This document shows positions 1 to 7,480 of a stretch of DNA of 14,609 nt, piece after piece. How positions within the stretch are numbered: the first letter of the stretch is position 1; the number at the start of each line of letters is the position of its first letter. Source of the stretch: SFWF01 sp964599835 (GTDB taxonomy: Bacteria; Bacillota; Clostridia; Oscillospirales; Acutalibacteraceae); the NCBI GenBank assembly GCA_964599835.1, contig CAZRHF010000051.1, positions 1 to 14,609 of the forward strand, in the 5' to 3' direction. The position numbers were made by a program, and so were the translations under genes. The notes beneath the pieces were generated by a model. That model was not told the origin of the DNA and ran no database searches. It was given only the letters and a program-made list of their open reading frames with translations.

Positions 1-17
1 AGATGGGTAAAGCTCAT
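1..17 (-). CDS. dnaE: Start of DNA polymerase III alpha subunit (partial, about 5 codons)
   Basis: An ATG at 17-15 lies one base after the whiA stop. It opens the residues M-S-F-T-H before the window ends. DnaE proteins of Clostridia commonly begin MSFTHLHVH, the start of the PHP domain, and dnaE commonly follows whiA in this phylum. An AAGGA-type ribosome binding site sits within the whiA 3' end about 11 bases upstream. The identity rests on five residues plus gene order, so it is an inference. The product would be the replicative or repair polymerase alpha subunit. Confidence 0.55.
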
Positions 18-18
18 A

Positions 19-912
19 TTATTCCGTTTCCTTTGCCAGGTCCATTAGTTTTTTAAGTCTGTGATTAAGTCCCGAGCGGGTTATAGGGGTCTTCGACAGC
101 TTGCAAAGTGCCGAAAGGGAAAGGTCGGGGTTTTCAAGCCGCAGTATTGCCGCCTCGTAAAGCTCATCGGGCAGGGTCTCAAGCCTTCCGGCGTTTTTAA
201 GCTTTAAAATAGCGGTATTCTGTAAAAATGCGGCATCAGCCGTCTTTAAAATGTTGGAGGTCTCAAAATTGTTCTGGCGGTTAAGGCGGTTTCGCACACT
301 CTTATAAACCTTAACGCCGATAAGGCTCAGGGTCTCGCCCCCTGCACCTATGTAGGTCAGCATATCCTCAATGGTGTTGCTGTTTTTAGTATATACCAAA
401 AACTTGCCCGCACGGAAGGTCATACTGAAATTCATTCCCTGACTGTCGAGCAGGGTGAAAAAATCTGCGGCGGTATCGTTGAGCCTGAAGGAAAATTCGG
501 CTCTGTATTCCTTCTCAGGGTCGGCAAGGGAGCCCGAAGCCAAGAAGGCGCCGCGTATAAAATCCTTTATGTTTCCTTCGGTTTTAAGCCTTGCAAGATC
601 AACCCCGATATCGCTGTCCTGCTTGTAACCAAGCCGATAAAGAATTCTTTTTCGGTCGGGAAGGGATGCGACCTCTACCGTGTAGGTAGGACGTACCGAG
701 CCCCCCGATCTGACCTGGGTCATAACGTCGAAGGCACGGCGCAGAAGGGCCTGAAAATGCTCGGCAACCTCGATGTTGCCGGTCTGTAAAACTATTTTAT
801 CGAAGGAGAAGCTGCGGCAGGCAACCAGCATACCGTGACATTCTGCCATGGCGGCGTCCGAGTCTGTCATTGCTCCGCAAAGCTCACTTTTAACGTCGTT
901 TGAAAAAGACAT
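19..912 (-). CDS. whiA: WhiA family DNA-binding regulator
   Basis: The 297-residue product begins MSFSNDVKSEL, the usual WhiA N-terminus. It carries the LAGLIDADG-like domain over about residues 1-200, including RGAFLASGSLADPEK near 120-135. A C-terminal helix-turn-helix follows at about 215-290, with SLSALCKLSKTPITRSGL near its end. WhiA homologues bind DNA and, in Bacillus and Streptomyces, link growth or sporulation to cell division and chromosome segregation; they lack nuclease catalytic residues. Length is slightly short but within the family's normal range. The ATG at 912 follows the murB stop by two bases, so translation is probably coupled. The rapZ and yvcK genes that often sit between murB and whiA in Firmicutes are absent here. 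Identity is firm; the targets in this organism are unknown. Confidence 0.95.
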   Translation of the reverse strand: MSFSNDVKSELCGAMTDSDAAMAECHGMLVACRSFSFDKIVLQTGNIEVAEHFQALLRRAFDVMTQVRSGGSVRPTYTVEVASLPDRKRILYRLGYKQDSDIGVDLARLKTEGNIKDFIRGAFLASGSLADPEKEYRAEFSFRLNDTAADFFTLLDSQGMNFSMTFRAGKFLVYTKNSNTIEDMLTYIGAGGETLSLIGVKVYKSVRNRLNRQNNFETSNILKTADAAFLQNTAILKLKNAGRLETLPDELYEAAILRLENPDLSLSALCKLSKTPITRSGLNHRLKKLMDLAKETE

Positions 913-914
913 AG

Positions 915-1826
915 CTATTCTCTTCCCACAAAAATTACTTCGGGGGAAAGGTCGACGCCCTTCTCCTTCTTAACGGTAGTTCTTATTACTTCAATGAGGG
1001 AGAGCACGTCGTTGCAGGTAGCACCGTCAAAGTTTATAACAAAGCCTGCGTGCTTTTCGCTTACCATTGCGCCTCCGACCGCTTTGCCTTTAAGATTACA
1101 CTCGTCGATGAGTGCAGCGGCAAAATACCCAACGGGTCGCTTAAATGTGCTTCCCGCGCTGGGAAAATCCAGGGGCTGACTGGTCTTGCGCTTGGTTATA
1201 AAGGTGTTCATAGCATCACTTATTTCGGACTTATTGCCCTTTTTAAGCTTAAAATAAACCCCCGTAATAATATCGCCGTTTTCTTCGTAAATGCTTTTGC
1301 GGTAGGAAAGCCCCATTTCCGAAAGAGTTCGGGTGGTGGGGGTAAAATCCTCGGCAGAAAGACTTTCAGCGCGGCTTACGACCATGGACATATCTCCGCC
1401 GTAGGCCCCTGCGTTCATATAAAGGGCACCGCCCACCGAGCCGGGTATACCGTAGGCAAATTCAAGTCCCGTAAGACTCTGCTCCTTTGCAAAAACGCAA
1501 AGGGAGGCAAGGGTTGCGCCTGCCTCGGCAAAAATTTCGTCCTCACCTGCAAGGCGGACGCTTTTAAGGGCAGAGGTGCTTATAACGACCCCCTCGATCC
1601 CCTTATCCGAAACCAAAAGATTGGAGCCGTTTCCGAGGATAAATACGGGAAGACCTTGCTCCTTAGCTCCGCTCAGAGCGATGCCGAGTTTATCTACTGA
1701 ATCAGGACAGACAAAAAGGTCTGCCCTGCCGCCGATCTTAAAAGAGGTATGGGAAGCCATTGCCTCATTTTCGCTATATTTAATTTTGTTTAAATCAAGT
1801 AGCTCCTTAAAGGATACTCTTCCCAT
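915..1826 (-). CDS. murB: UDP-N-acetylenolpyruvoylglucosamine reductase
   Basis: MurB is the cytosolic FAD enzyme that reduces UDP-GlcNAc-enolpyruvate to UDP-MurNAc with NADPH, the second committed step of peptidoglycan synthesis. The 303-residue product shows the FAD-binding PCMH-type fold: SHTSFKIGG at 25-33, GNGSNLL at 65-71 and GIPGSVGGA at 126-134. The C-terminal substrate domain has SAGSTFKRP at about 223-231, which holds the catalytic serine, and LSPEV near 293-297, which holds the catalytic glutamate. I chose ATG 1826 rather than the in-frame TTG at 1838. The TTG is fused to the GGAGG ribosome binding site, whereas ATG 1826 lies five bases after that site. The gene follows the glucokinase stop by 17 bases and precedes whiA by two, so it is internal to the operon. 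Confidence 0.95.
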   Translation of the reverse strand: MGRVSFKELLDLNKIKYSENEAMASHTSFKIGGRADLFVCPDSVDKLGIALSGAKEQGLPVFILGNGSNLLVSDKGIEGVVISTSALKSVRLAGEDEIFAEAGATLASLCVFAKEQSLTGLEFAYGIPGSVGGALYMNAGAYGGDMSMVVSRAESLSAEDFTPTTRTLSEMGLSYRKSIYEENGDIITGVYFKLKKGNKSEISDAMNTFITKRKTSQPLDFPSAGSTFKRPVGYFAAALIDECNLKGKAVGGAMVSEKHAGFVINFDGATCNDVLSLIEVIRTTVKKEKGVDLSPEVIFVGRE

Positions 1827-1843
1827 ATTTTCCTCCAAAAATA

Positions 1844-2800
1844 TTATTTGTAAAGCTGATCGAGGAATGCGGCACCGATGATTCCTGCATCATTACCGAG
1901 AGCGGCTACACAGACCTTGTCGGCAGGATCGTTATGACGGGTATAACGGCGCTCATTGACCATTTTGTTTACGGGCTTAATAAGATTGTCTTTCTCGTTG
2001 GAAACTCCTCCGCCCACGCAAATAAGCTCGGGCTGGAAGATGTTCATCATATCGGAAATTCCTTCTGCAACGTACTGGCAATAGGCCTCAACAACCTCGG
2101 TAGCAGCTTTATCGCCCTTGCGCCAGCCGTCCCATGCGGTGCGTCCGTTTACGTTTTCAAGATCGTTCTCGGCAAGTTTCCACATAACCGAATCTTTGTT
2201 TTCTTCCATTTTTGCCTTGGTCTGACGGATAAGTGCGGTAGCCGAAGCATAGGCCTCCCAGCAGCCCTTACGTCCGCAGGAGCACTGCTCTCCGTCTACG
2301 TTTATAACGGTGTGTCCAAGCTCACCGCCGGCATAACTGCTTCCGGAGAAGAGCTTTCCGTCGATGATGATTCCGCCGCCGACGCCCGTACCCAGGGTAA
2401 CGGCTACGAAATGCTTGGTTCCCTTTCCTGCGCCTGCGAGGAATTCGCCGTAGGCGGCCGCATTTGCGTCGTTTTCAAGATAGAAATCAACGCCGGTTCT
2501 GTCCTTCATCATCTGACAGAGAGGGGTGTTCATAAAGCCTAAGTTGTTGGCGTAGGTTACTATTCCTTTAGAGGGATCGACCGCACCGGGAGTACCTATT
2601 CCCATAGCGGCGATGTCTTCCATCTTAAGTCCCGCCTCGGCAATTGCCATCTTTGCGGCCTCTGCCATAGCGTCGCAGATGTCATCTGCGGGGCGGGGAA
2701 GAGCGGTCTTGACCTTTCCGCGGCCGATGATGTTGTAGTTTTCGTCAACAACTGCGGCGGCGATATTTGTTCCTCCGAGATCAATTCCTAAACGATACAT
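1844..2800 (-). CDS. glcK: ROK-family glucokinase
   Basis: This 318-residue protein is a typical bacterial ROK glucokinase that phosphorylates glucose to glucose 6-phosphate with ATP in the cytosol. Visible motifs are the N-terminal phosphate loop GIDLGGTN (5-12), ENDAN (109-113) with the catalytic aspartate D111, LGTGVGGGI (136-144) and GELGH (159-163). The zinc site CSCGRKGCWE (173-182) matches the ROK CxCGxxGCxE signature. There is no N-terminal HTH, so it is an enzyme and not a ROK repressor. A GGAGG site lies nine bases before ATG 2800. It follows hprK by 32 bases, putting glucose phosphorylation in the same transcript as the catabolite-control kinase. Substrate specificity for glucose over other hexoses is a family-level inference. 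Confidence 0.93.
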   Translation of the reverse strand: MYRLGIDLGGTNIAAAVVDENYNIIGRGKVKTALPRPADDICDAMAEAAKMAIAEAGLKMEDIAAMGIGTPGAVDPSKGIVTYANNLGFMNTPLCQMMKDRTGVDFYLENDANAAAYGEFLAGAGKGTKHFVAVTLGTGVGGGIIIDGKLFSGSSYAGGELGHTVINVDGEQCSCGRKGCWEAYASATALIRQTKAKMEENKDSVMWKLAENDLENVNGRTAWDGWRKGDKAATEVVEAYCQYVAEGISDMMNIFQPELICVGGGVSNEKDNLIKPVNKMVNERRYTRHNDPADKVCVAALGNDAGIIGAAFLDQLYK

Positions 2801-2832
2801 AATTTTAAACCTCCAAATAGTATGTTTTTATT

Positions 2833-3792
2833 TTAAAATACTTCAATATCCGAGTATTTTTGTTCGGGCTTTTCATCGGTCATACCGAGACGGCTCAGCA
2901 GGTCGGCGGCGGCATTATAGCCGAGCTTCTTCTGACGGTTGTTCATAGCGGCAACCTCGATTATGACCGCAAGATTTCGCCCGGGCTTAACGGGAATGGT
3001 AATAGAGGGGATGCTGAGTCCCAGTATTTCGGTGGTCTGTTCCTCAAGTCCCATTCGGTCGTAGACCTTTTCGTTGTCCCAGGTCTCTATGTTGATTATA
3101 TAATCGATCTTTTCGGTAAGCTTAACGGCACCTGCACCGAATATGCGGCTGACGTTAATAATTCCAATACCGCGAAGCTCGATAAAGTGGCGTATGTTAC
3201 TGGGGGCGGTACCTACAAGCGACTTGTTGGAGACCTTTCGGATCTCTACCGCATCGTCGGCAATAAGGCGGTGTCCTCTTTTAACAAGCTCAATGGCCGT
3301 CTCGCTCTTACCGACGCCGCTTTCGCCCAGAATAAGAATACCTTCGCCGTAAACCTCAACAAGTACGCCGTGACGGGTGATCCTGGGGGCAAGGTTAAGA
3401 TTTAAAAAGGCGATAAGGGCAGCCATAAATTCCGAGGTACTGTCGTTTGTGCGCATAAGGGGCACGCCGTACTTTTCGGCCTTAGCGGTGAATTCTTCTA
3501 TTTCGATTCCGCGGCAGATGATAACAGCCGCAGGCTTTTTTGCAAAGAAATCGTCGGTCAGGGCGTCGATCTTATCGGGGTCGAACTGCTTAAGATAGCT
3601 TTCCTCGGCCTTTCCGACTATCTGAATACGGGTCTCGTCAAAGTATTTGTAGTAGCCTCCGAGCTGTAGTCCCGGACGGTTTACGTCGTTGTTGGCGATG
3701 TATATCGTGTCGGGGTCAGCGGGAAGATAAACGGTTTCGAGAGCCAGCTCTTTTATGATTTTCGAAAGCTCCAGCTTGAATTCTGCAGCCAT
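2833..3792 (-). CDS. hprK: HPr kinase/phosphorylase
   Basis: HprK phosphorylates and dephosphorylates HPr on serine in response to glycolytic intermediates and phosphate, and so controls CcpA-type catabolite repression in low-GC Gram-positives. The C-terminal catalytic domain has the Walker A loop GESGVGKS (about 156-163), an adjacent DD pair (about 179-180), the family signature ELRGIGIINV (about 205-214) and PVKPGRN (about 267-273). RHGVLVEVYG just before the P-loop contains the conserved histidine. Two starts are possible. ATG 3798 abuts the AGGAGG site with only one spacer base, while ATG 3792 has the normal seven, so I favour 3792 and 319 residues. It is the first gene of the operon, with its own promoter at 3822-3850. 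Confidence 0.95.
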   Translation of the reverse strand: MAAEFKLELSKIIKELALETVYLPADPDTIYIANNDVNRPGLQLGGYYKYFDETRIQIVGKAEESYLKQFDPDKIDALTDDFFAKKPAAVIICRGIEIEEFTAKAEKYGVPLMRTNDSTSEFMAALIAFLNLNLAPRITRHGVLVEVYGEGILILGESGVGKSETAIELVKRGHRLIADDAVEIRKVSNKSLVGTAPSNIRHFIELRGIGIINVSRIFGAGAVKLTEKIDYIINIETWDNEKVYDRMGLEEQTTEILGLSIPSITIPVKPGRNLAVIIEVAAMNNRQKKLGYNAAADLLSRLGMTDEKPEQKYSDIEVF

Positions 3793-3821
3793 GTTCATCC
3801 CTCCTATATATACTTATAGTC

Positions 3822-3850
3822 ATTATATAATATTATGGCAGATTTTTAAA
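3822..3850 (-). promoter_or_regulatory. Sigma-A type promoter for the hprK operon
   Basis: Read on the minus strand, TTTAAA (3850-3845) and TATAAT (3827-3822) are separated by exactly 17 bases, and the -10 lies about 30 bases upstream of the preferred hprK start. The -10 is perfect and the -35 matches four of six consensus bases. Other AT-rich -10-like strings nearby make the exact choice uncertain. Confidence 0.6.
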
Positions 3851-3908
3851 GTTTTTTTTGCAAATTCGGTATATATTTTTTGACACTCCAAAAAAATCCG
3901 CATCAGCC

Positions 3909-3937
3909 TTGCAAATTGGTGAGAACTTTGGTATAAT
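3909..3937 (+). promoter_or_regulatory. Sigma-A promoter for ychF, with extended -10
   Basis: TTGCAA (3909-3914) and TATAAT (3932-3937) are separated by 17 bases. The three bases before the -10 are TGG, giving an extended -10 (TGn). The start codon lies about 45 bases downstream, after an AAGGAGA ribosome binding site. It is divergent from the hprK promoter, with the -35 elements about 59 bases apart. Confidence 0.75.
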
Positions 3938-3981
3938 ATTATGAAATATGAGATAAATTTCCAAAAAGGAGAACGGTATAT

Positions 3982-5079
3982 ATGAAACTCGGTATGGTCG
4001 GACTTCCCAACGTGGGAAAATCCACACTTTTTAATGCTATTACCAACGCAGGCGCGCAGTCTGCCAATTATCCCTTCTGTACGATCGAGCCCAACGTGGG
4101 AATGGTAAGCGTTCCCGACGAAAGACTTGAAAAGCTGGCGGAGATATATTCCCCCGATAAATTCACCCCTGCCGTTATCGAATTTGTCGATATCGCAGGT
4201 CTCGTTAAGGGTGCCTCCAAGGGTGAGGGTCTGGGCAATAAGTTCCTTGCCAACATCCGCGAAGTGGATGCCATCGTACACGTTGTACGTTGCTTCGAAA
4301 GCGACGATATCATTCACGTTGAGGGCTCGGTAGACCCCGCCCGTGATATTGAAACCATCAACTTAGAGCTTATCTTTTCGGATATCGAGATCGCGACCCG
4401 CCGTTTAGATAAGGCCTCCAAGGCCCTTAAAGGGGACAAGTCCTTCGCTGCCGAGGTCGAATTTTTAAAGCGTCTCCTTGACCATTTGGAGCAGGGTCTT
4501 CCCGCAAGAAGCGTCGAGATAAAGGACGAGACCGAAATCGAAATTTTAAATACTACCGCTCTGCTTTCTGCAAAGCCGGTGATCTACGCCTGCAATATGA
4601 GCGAGGACGATTTTTCGGATATCGAAAATAACGCCCACTATAACACCGTTAAGGAAATAGCCGAAAGAGAAAAGGCCGAGATTCTTCCCATCTGTGCCGC
4701 ACTTGAAGAAGAAATTTCGGGTCTTGACGATGAGGAAAAGGTAATGTTCCTCGAGGAGCTGGGTCTTGAGCGTTCGGGTCTCGACAGAATGATCCAGAAA
4801 TGCTATTCTCTCTTGGGCCTTATTTCCTACCTCACCGCAGGAAAGCCTGAGGTTCGCGCCTGGACAATTACTAAAGGCACCAAAGCGCCCCAGGCCGCAG
4901 GAAAGATACACACCGACTTTGAGCGCGGCTTTATCCGTGCCGAGGTCATTGCCTACACCGACTTTATGGACTGCGGCGGTTCTATGGTAACCGCCAAGGA
5001 AAAGGGTCTTGTCAGGAGCGAAGGCAAGGAATACGTTATGAACGACGGAGATATCGTCCTCTTCCGCTTTAACGTATAA
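3982..5079 (+). CDS. ychF: Redox-regulated ATPase YchF (OLA1/Obg family)
   Basis: The 365-residue length and motif order match YchF, a ribosome-associated P-loop protein of the Obg family that prefers ATP over GTP. Visible are the G1 loop GLPNVGKST (7-15), the G3 region DIAGLVKGASKGEGLGNKFL (70-89), and NMSE (205-208) in place of the GTPase NKxD motif, as expected for the ATP-specific branch. The C-terminal TGS domain runs from about 280 to the end, with FERGFIRAEVIAY and NDGDIVLFRF. The protein is linked to translation and oxidative-stress control in other bacteria. It is the first gene of a plus-strand run of four, with 47 bases and no terminator before the next gene. Confidence 0.96.
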   Translation: MKLGMVGLPNVGKSTLFNAITNAGAQSANYPFCTIEPNVGMVSVPDERLEKLAEIYSPDKFTPAVIEFVDIAGLVKGASKGEGLGNKFLANIREVDAIVHVVRCFESDDIIHVEGSVDPARDIETINLELIFSDIEIATRRLDKASKALKGDKSFAAEVEFLKRLLDHLEQGLPARSVEIKDETEIEILNTTALLSAKPVIYACNMSEDDFSDIENNAHYNTVKEIAEREKAEILPICAALEEEISGLDDEEKVMFLEELGLERSGLDRMIQKCYSLLGLISYLTAGKPEVRAWTITKGTKAPQAAGKIHTDFERGFIRAEVIAYTDFMDCGGSMVTAKEKGLVRSEGKEYVMNDGDIVLFRFNV

Positions 5080-5126
5080 TTTTCTTAAAACCTCTAAAAA
5101 TATTATAAAAGAAAGGGGTCCGAAGA

Positions 5127-5831
5127 ATGCCGCATTTTTACTATTACGGAATCGATATTTACTATCTTGTCCTTATCATACCCGCCTTTATACTGTCGCT
5201 CATTGCGCAAATCAAGGTAAAAACCACCTTTTCAAAATATTCGGGACTTCTTTCCTCCAAAAACGTTACGGGTGCCGAGGCGGCCGAAAAGGTTCTTTCT
5301 GCAAACGGCGTTTACGACGTGAGAATCGAGCGCGTTTCGGGAAGCTTAACCGACCATTTCGACCCCCGCTCGAAGGTTATCCGCCTTTCCGACTCGGTCT
5401 ATTCCTCAACAAGCGTCGCCGCCATCGGTGTTGCCGCCCACGAAGCGGGTCACGCCGTACAGCACGCTCAGGGCTACAGTCCCATAAAGATCCGCAATAC
5501 CCTCGTGCCCATCGTTAACTTCGGCTCCTCCTTTTCCTGGATAGCCATAATGCTGGGCTTCGCCTTCAGTAACAACATTCTGATACTTGTGGGAATCGGA
5601 CTTTTCTCTTTTGCTACCCTTTTTCAGCTCGTTACTCTCCCTGTGGAGCTTAACGCCTCCAAAAGGGCTATGCAGACCATATCGAAGAGCGGTCTTCTGG
5701 TTCAGGGAAATGAAATGAAGGGCGCGGGAAAGGTGCTGACCGCGGCGGCTATGACCTACGTTGCGGCGGTGGTAATGTCCATTGCCCAGCTTCTCAGATT
5801 ACTGCTTATATTTGGCAAAAGAAGAGATTAA
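5127..5831 (+). CDS. YugP-like membrane zinc metallopeptidase
   Basis: The 234-residue protein resembles the neutral zinc metallopeptidase family of B. subtilis YugP. It has an N-terminal membrane segment at about 11-28. A soluble part carries AAHEAGHAVQH (103-113), where HEAGH at 105-109 gives the two zinc histidines and the catalytic glutamate. Further hydrophobic segments lie at about 126-145, 150-171 and 204-229. E174 in LPVELNASKRA is the likely third zinc ligand, in the position used by M48-like peptidases. The natural substrate is unknown in the family. An AAAGGGG ribosome binding site lies eight bases upstream. It lies between ychF and a small membrane gene and is probably cotranscribed with both. 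Confidence 0.88.
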   Translation: MPHFYYYGIDIYYLVLIIPAFILSLIAQIKVKTTFSKYSGLLSSKNVTGAEAAEKVLSANGVYDVRIERVSGSLTDHFDPRSKVIRLSDSVYSSTSVAAIGVAAHEAGHAVQHAQGYSPIKIRNTLVPIVNFGSSFSWIAIMLGFAFSNNILILVGIGLFSFATLFQLVTLPVELNASKRAMQTISKSGLLVQGNEMKGAGKVLTAAAMTYVAAVVMSIAQLLRLLLIFGKRRD

Positions 5832-5840
5832 TTTTTCGCC

Positions 5841-5883
5841 CCCTTTTTCAAACAATAGCAATGGTGATCTTTTTGAAAAAGGG
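5841..5883 (+). promoter_or_regulatory. Perfect 12-bp inverted repeat masking a ribosome binding site
   Basis: CCCTTTTTCAAA (5841-5852) is the exact reverse complement of TTTGAAAAAGGG (5872-5883), with a 19-base loop. The 3' arm contains AAAGGG, the only plausible ribosome binding site for the following gene, four to seven bases before ATG 5888 or 5891. In RNA the hairpin would hide that site. No T-tract follows it, so a simple terminator is unlikely. Whether it really regulates translation is inference. Confidence 0.6.
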
Positions 5884-5887
5884 TATA

Positions 5888-6265
5888 ATGATGTTTTTGC
5901 TGGGCGGCTTTGCCTACGGTCTTATTGAGGTCTGCTGGCGGGGCTATTCCCATATAAGTATGGTGGCGGCGGGAGGCTTGTCCTTTCTCATATTTTCGCG
6001 TATATGTGAAATGAAACTGCCCCTGCTTTACAAGTGCATTTTAGGAAGCCTTACCGTTACCGCCATAGAGCTTGTTTTCGGTGTTGTGTTTAATCTTTGG
6101 TTAGGTCTCGGCGTCTGGGACTACAGCGATATCCGTTTTAATTTTCTCGGACAAATTTGTCTTTTATTTTCGGTACTTTGGGGCGGAATTTCCCTTGTCG
6201 CCATTCCTCTTTCGGGAGCCGTATCAAGGTATATCACAAAAACAGAAAGGAAGGGTACAGTTTGA
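5888..6265 (+). CDS. Small four-helix membrane protein (putative CmpB-type ABC permease family)
   Basis: This predicted integral membrane protein has about 125 residues. Four hydrophobic stretches are visible: the N-terminal one with LLGGFAYGLIEVCWRG, one around ISMVAAGGLSFLIF, one around ILGSLTVTAIELVFGVVF, and a last one around GQICLLFSVLWGGISLVAIPL. The pattern of a conserved early glutamate, a W-x-YS motif (VWDYSD) and N-x-x-GQICL resembles the clostridial family annotated as putative ABC transporter permease, but no ATPase partner is nearby and the function is unknown. An in-frame ATG at 5861 has no ribosome binding site and lies in the hairpin loop. ATG 5888 or 5891 follows AAAGGG and is preferred. 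The stop overlaps the alr start, suggesting translational coupling. Confidence 0.7.
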   Translation: MMFLLGGFAYGLIEVCWRGYSHISMVAAGGLSFLIFSRICEMKLPLLYKCILGSLTVTAIELVFGVVFNLWLGLGVWDYSDIRFNFLGQICLLFSVLWGGISLVAIPLSGAVSRYITKTERKGTV

Positions 6266-7407
6266 ACTACCTCCACAGAGCCTGGGCAGAGATAGATCTC
6301 GATGCCCTTCAGGAGAATTTCAGGTACATACGCAGTAAAACTACCGCTAAGATATTCAGCGTCGTAAAGGCCAATGCTTACGGTCACTCGGTCTATATGA
6401 TAGCAAAACTGCTGGACGAGGAAGGTACCGACTATTTCGCCGTTTCCAACATCGACGAGGCCAAGGAGCTTAGGGATATCGGCATAAAAAAGCCCATCCT
6501 TATTTTAGGCTACACCCCGCCCTTTTTAGCGGCCGAGCTTGCTGATAAAAACATAACCCAGGCGGTATTTTCTTTAGATTACGCCAAAAAGCTTTCGGAT
6601 CATGCCGAAAAAAGCGGAGTTACCGTTTCGGCTCATATAAAGCTGGATACAGGAATGGGCCGAATAGGATTCGATTTCAGAACCGACGAAATGCCGGGTC
6701 TGGTCGAAGCAAAAGAGGCGTTGAGCCAAAAGGCACTTTCCTTCAGCGGTATCTTCACCCATTTCCCCGCAGCCGACAGCTATGCCCAGCCCGATACAGA
6801 CTTTACGAACGAACAGTATGACCGTTTTGTAAGGGCAATAGACAGTCTCGAAAAGGCAGGCTTTACCTTTGAGGTAAGGCATTGCTGTAACTCCGCCGCA
6901 ACCCTTCTTTCTACCGATAAACACCTGGATGCTATCCGCCCGGGAATAATTCTCTACGGCCTCACCCCATCGGTAGAGGTGGAGATAGATAAAGCCTTCA
7001 CCCCCGTTATGACCTTCAAGGCCGCCGTTTCAATGGTGAAGACCGTAAATGAGGGAGAAACGGTAAGCTACGGACGAACCTTCACCGCCGAAAAGAAGAT
7101 GAAGCTTGCCACCGTCACCGCAGGCTATGCCGACGGTCTGCCGAGACTTCTTTCGGGAAGGGGAGAGGTTTTAATCCACGGAAAACGCGCCCCTATAATC
7201 GGACGGATATGTATGGATCAGTTCTGCTGTGACGTCAGCCATATTGAAGATGTAGCCGAAGGAGATACCGTGATCCTTTTCGGAAAAGACCTCCCCGTAG
7301 AGGAAATGGCCAAAAGTGCCGAAACAATAAACTACGAGATCGTCTGCGGCCTTTCCAAACGCGTCCCCCGAATCTATATTAAAAACGGAAAAGAATTAGA
7401 TATATAA
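6262..7407 (+). CDS. alr: Alanine racemase
   Basis: Alr is the cytosolic PLP enzyme that interconverts L- and D-alanine, supplying D-Ala for peptidoglycan. The 381-residue product begins NYLHRAWAEIDLDAL after the initiator. It has the PLP lysine K36 in VVKANAYGH, DTGMGRIGF (129-137), the second catalytic base Y289 in GYADGLPR, and the C-terminal GRICMDQ (314-320). I chose TTG 6262: it aligns with the usual family N-terminus, has AAGGAAGG about seven bases upstream, and overlaps the preceding TGA as TTGA. Extending the frame upstream to 6157 would run through the preceding gene and add 35 non-homologous residues. It is the last gene of the plus-strand run and is followed directly by a terminator. 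Together with MurB it supplies the wall precursor pathway. Confidence 0.95.
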   Translation: MNYLHRAWAEIDLDALQENFRYIRSKTTAKIFSVVKANAYGHSVYMIAKLLDEEGTDYFAVSNIDEAKELRDIGIKKPILILGYTPPFLAAELADKNITQAVFSLDYAKKLSDHAEKSGVTVSAHIKLDTGMGRIGFDFRTDEMPGLVEAKEALSQKALSFSGIFTHFPAADSYAQPDTDFTNEQYDRFVRAIDSLEKAGFTFEVRHCCNSAATLLSTDKHLDAIRPGIILYGLTPSVEVEIDKAFTPVMTFKAAVSMVKTVNEGETVSYGRTFTAEKKMKLATVTAGYADGLPRLLSGRGEVLIHGKRAPIIGRICMDQFCCDVSHIEDVAEGDTVILFGKDLPVEEMAKSAETINYEIVCGLSKRVPRIYIKNGKELDI

Positions 7408-7408
7408 C

Positions 7409-7439
7409 AAAAAAGCTGACCTTGCGGTCAGCTTTTTTT
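7409..7439. terminator. Bidirectional hairpin terminator between alr and prs
   Basis: AGCTGACC and GGTCAGCT (7414-7421 and 7426-7433) form a perfect stem around the loop TTGC. It is flanked by A-runs on one side and seven Ts on the other, which extend the pairing. Because the flanks are symmetric, it can end transcription of alr on the plus strand and of prs on the minus strand. Confidence 0.92.
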
Positions 7440-7480
7440 ATTGATTTGTTATCTTTTGTTCTGCGCTTATTCTGCCGATC

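Noticed and set aside
1827..1838. Longer murB beginning at TTG 1838
   Set aside because: The TTG is fused to the GGAGG ribosome binding site that serves ATG 1826, so it cannot be the normal start.
3880..3885. Perfect TTGACA as a -35 box on the plus strand
   Set aside because: No -10-like hexamer lies 16-18 bases downstream; TTGCAA at 3909 with TATAAT at 3932 is the better pair.
6157..6261. Longer alanine racemase with 35 extra N-terminal residues
   Set aside because: The extra residues are the overlapping frame of the membrane gene and do not resemble Alr. TTG 6262 has a proper ribosome binding site.
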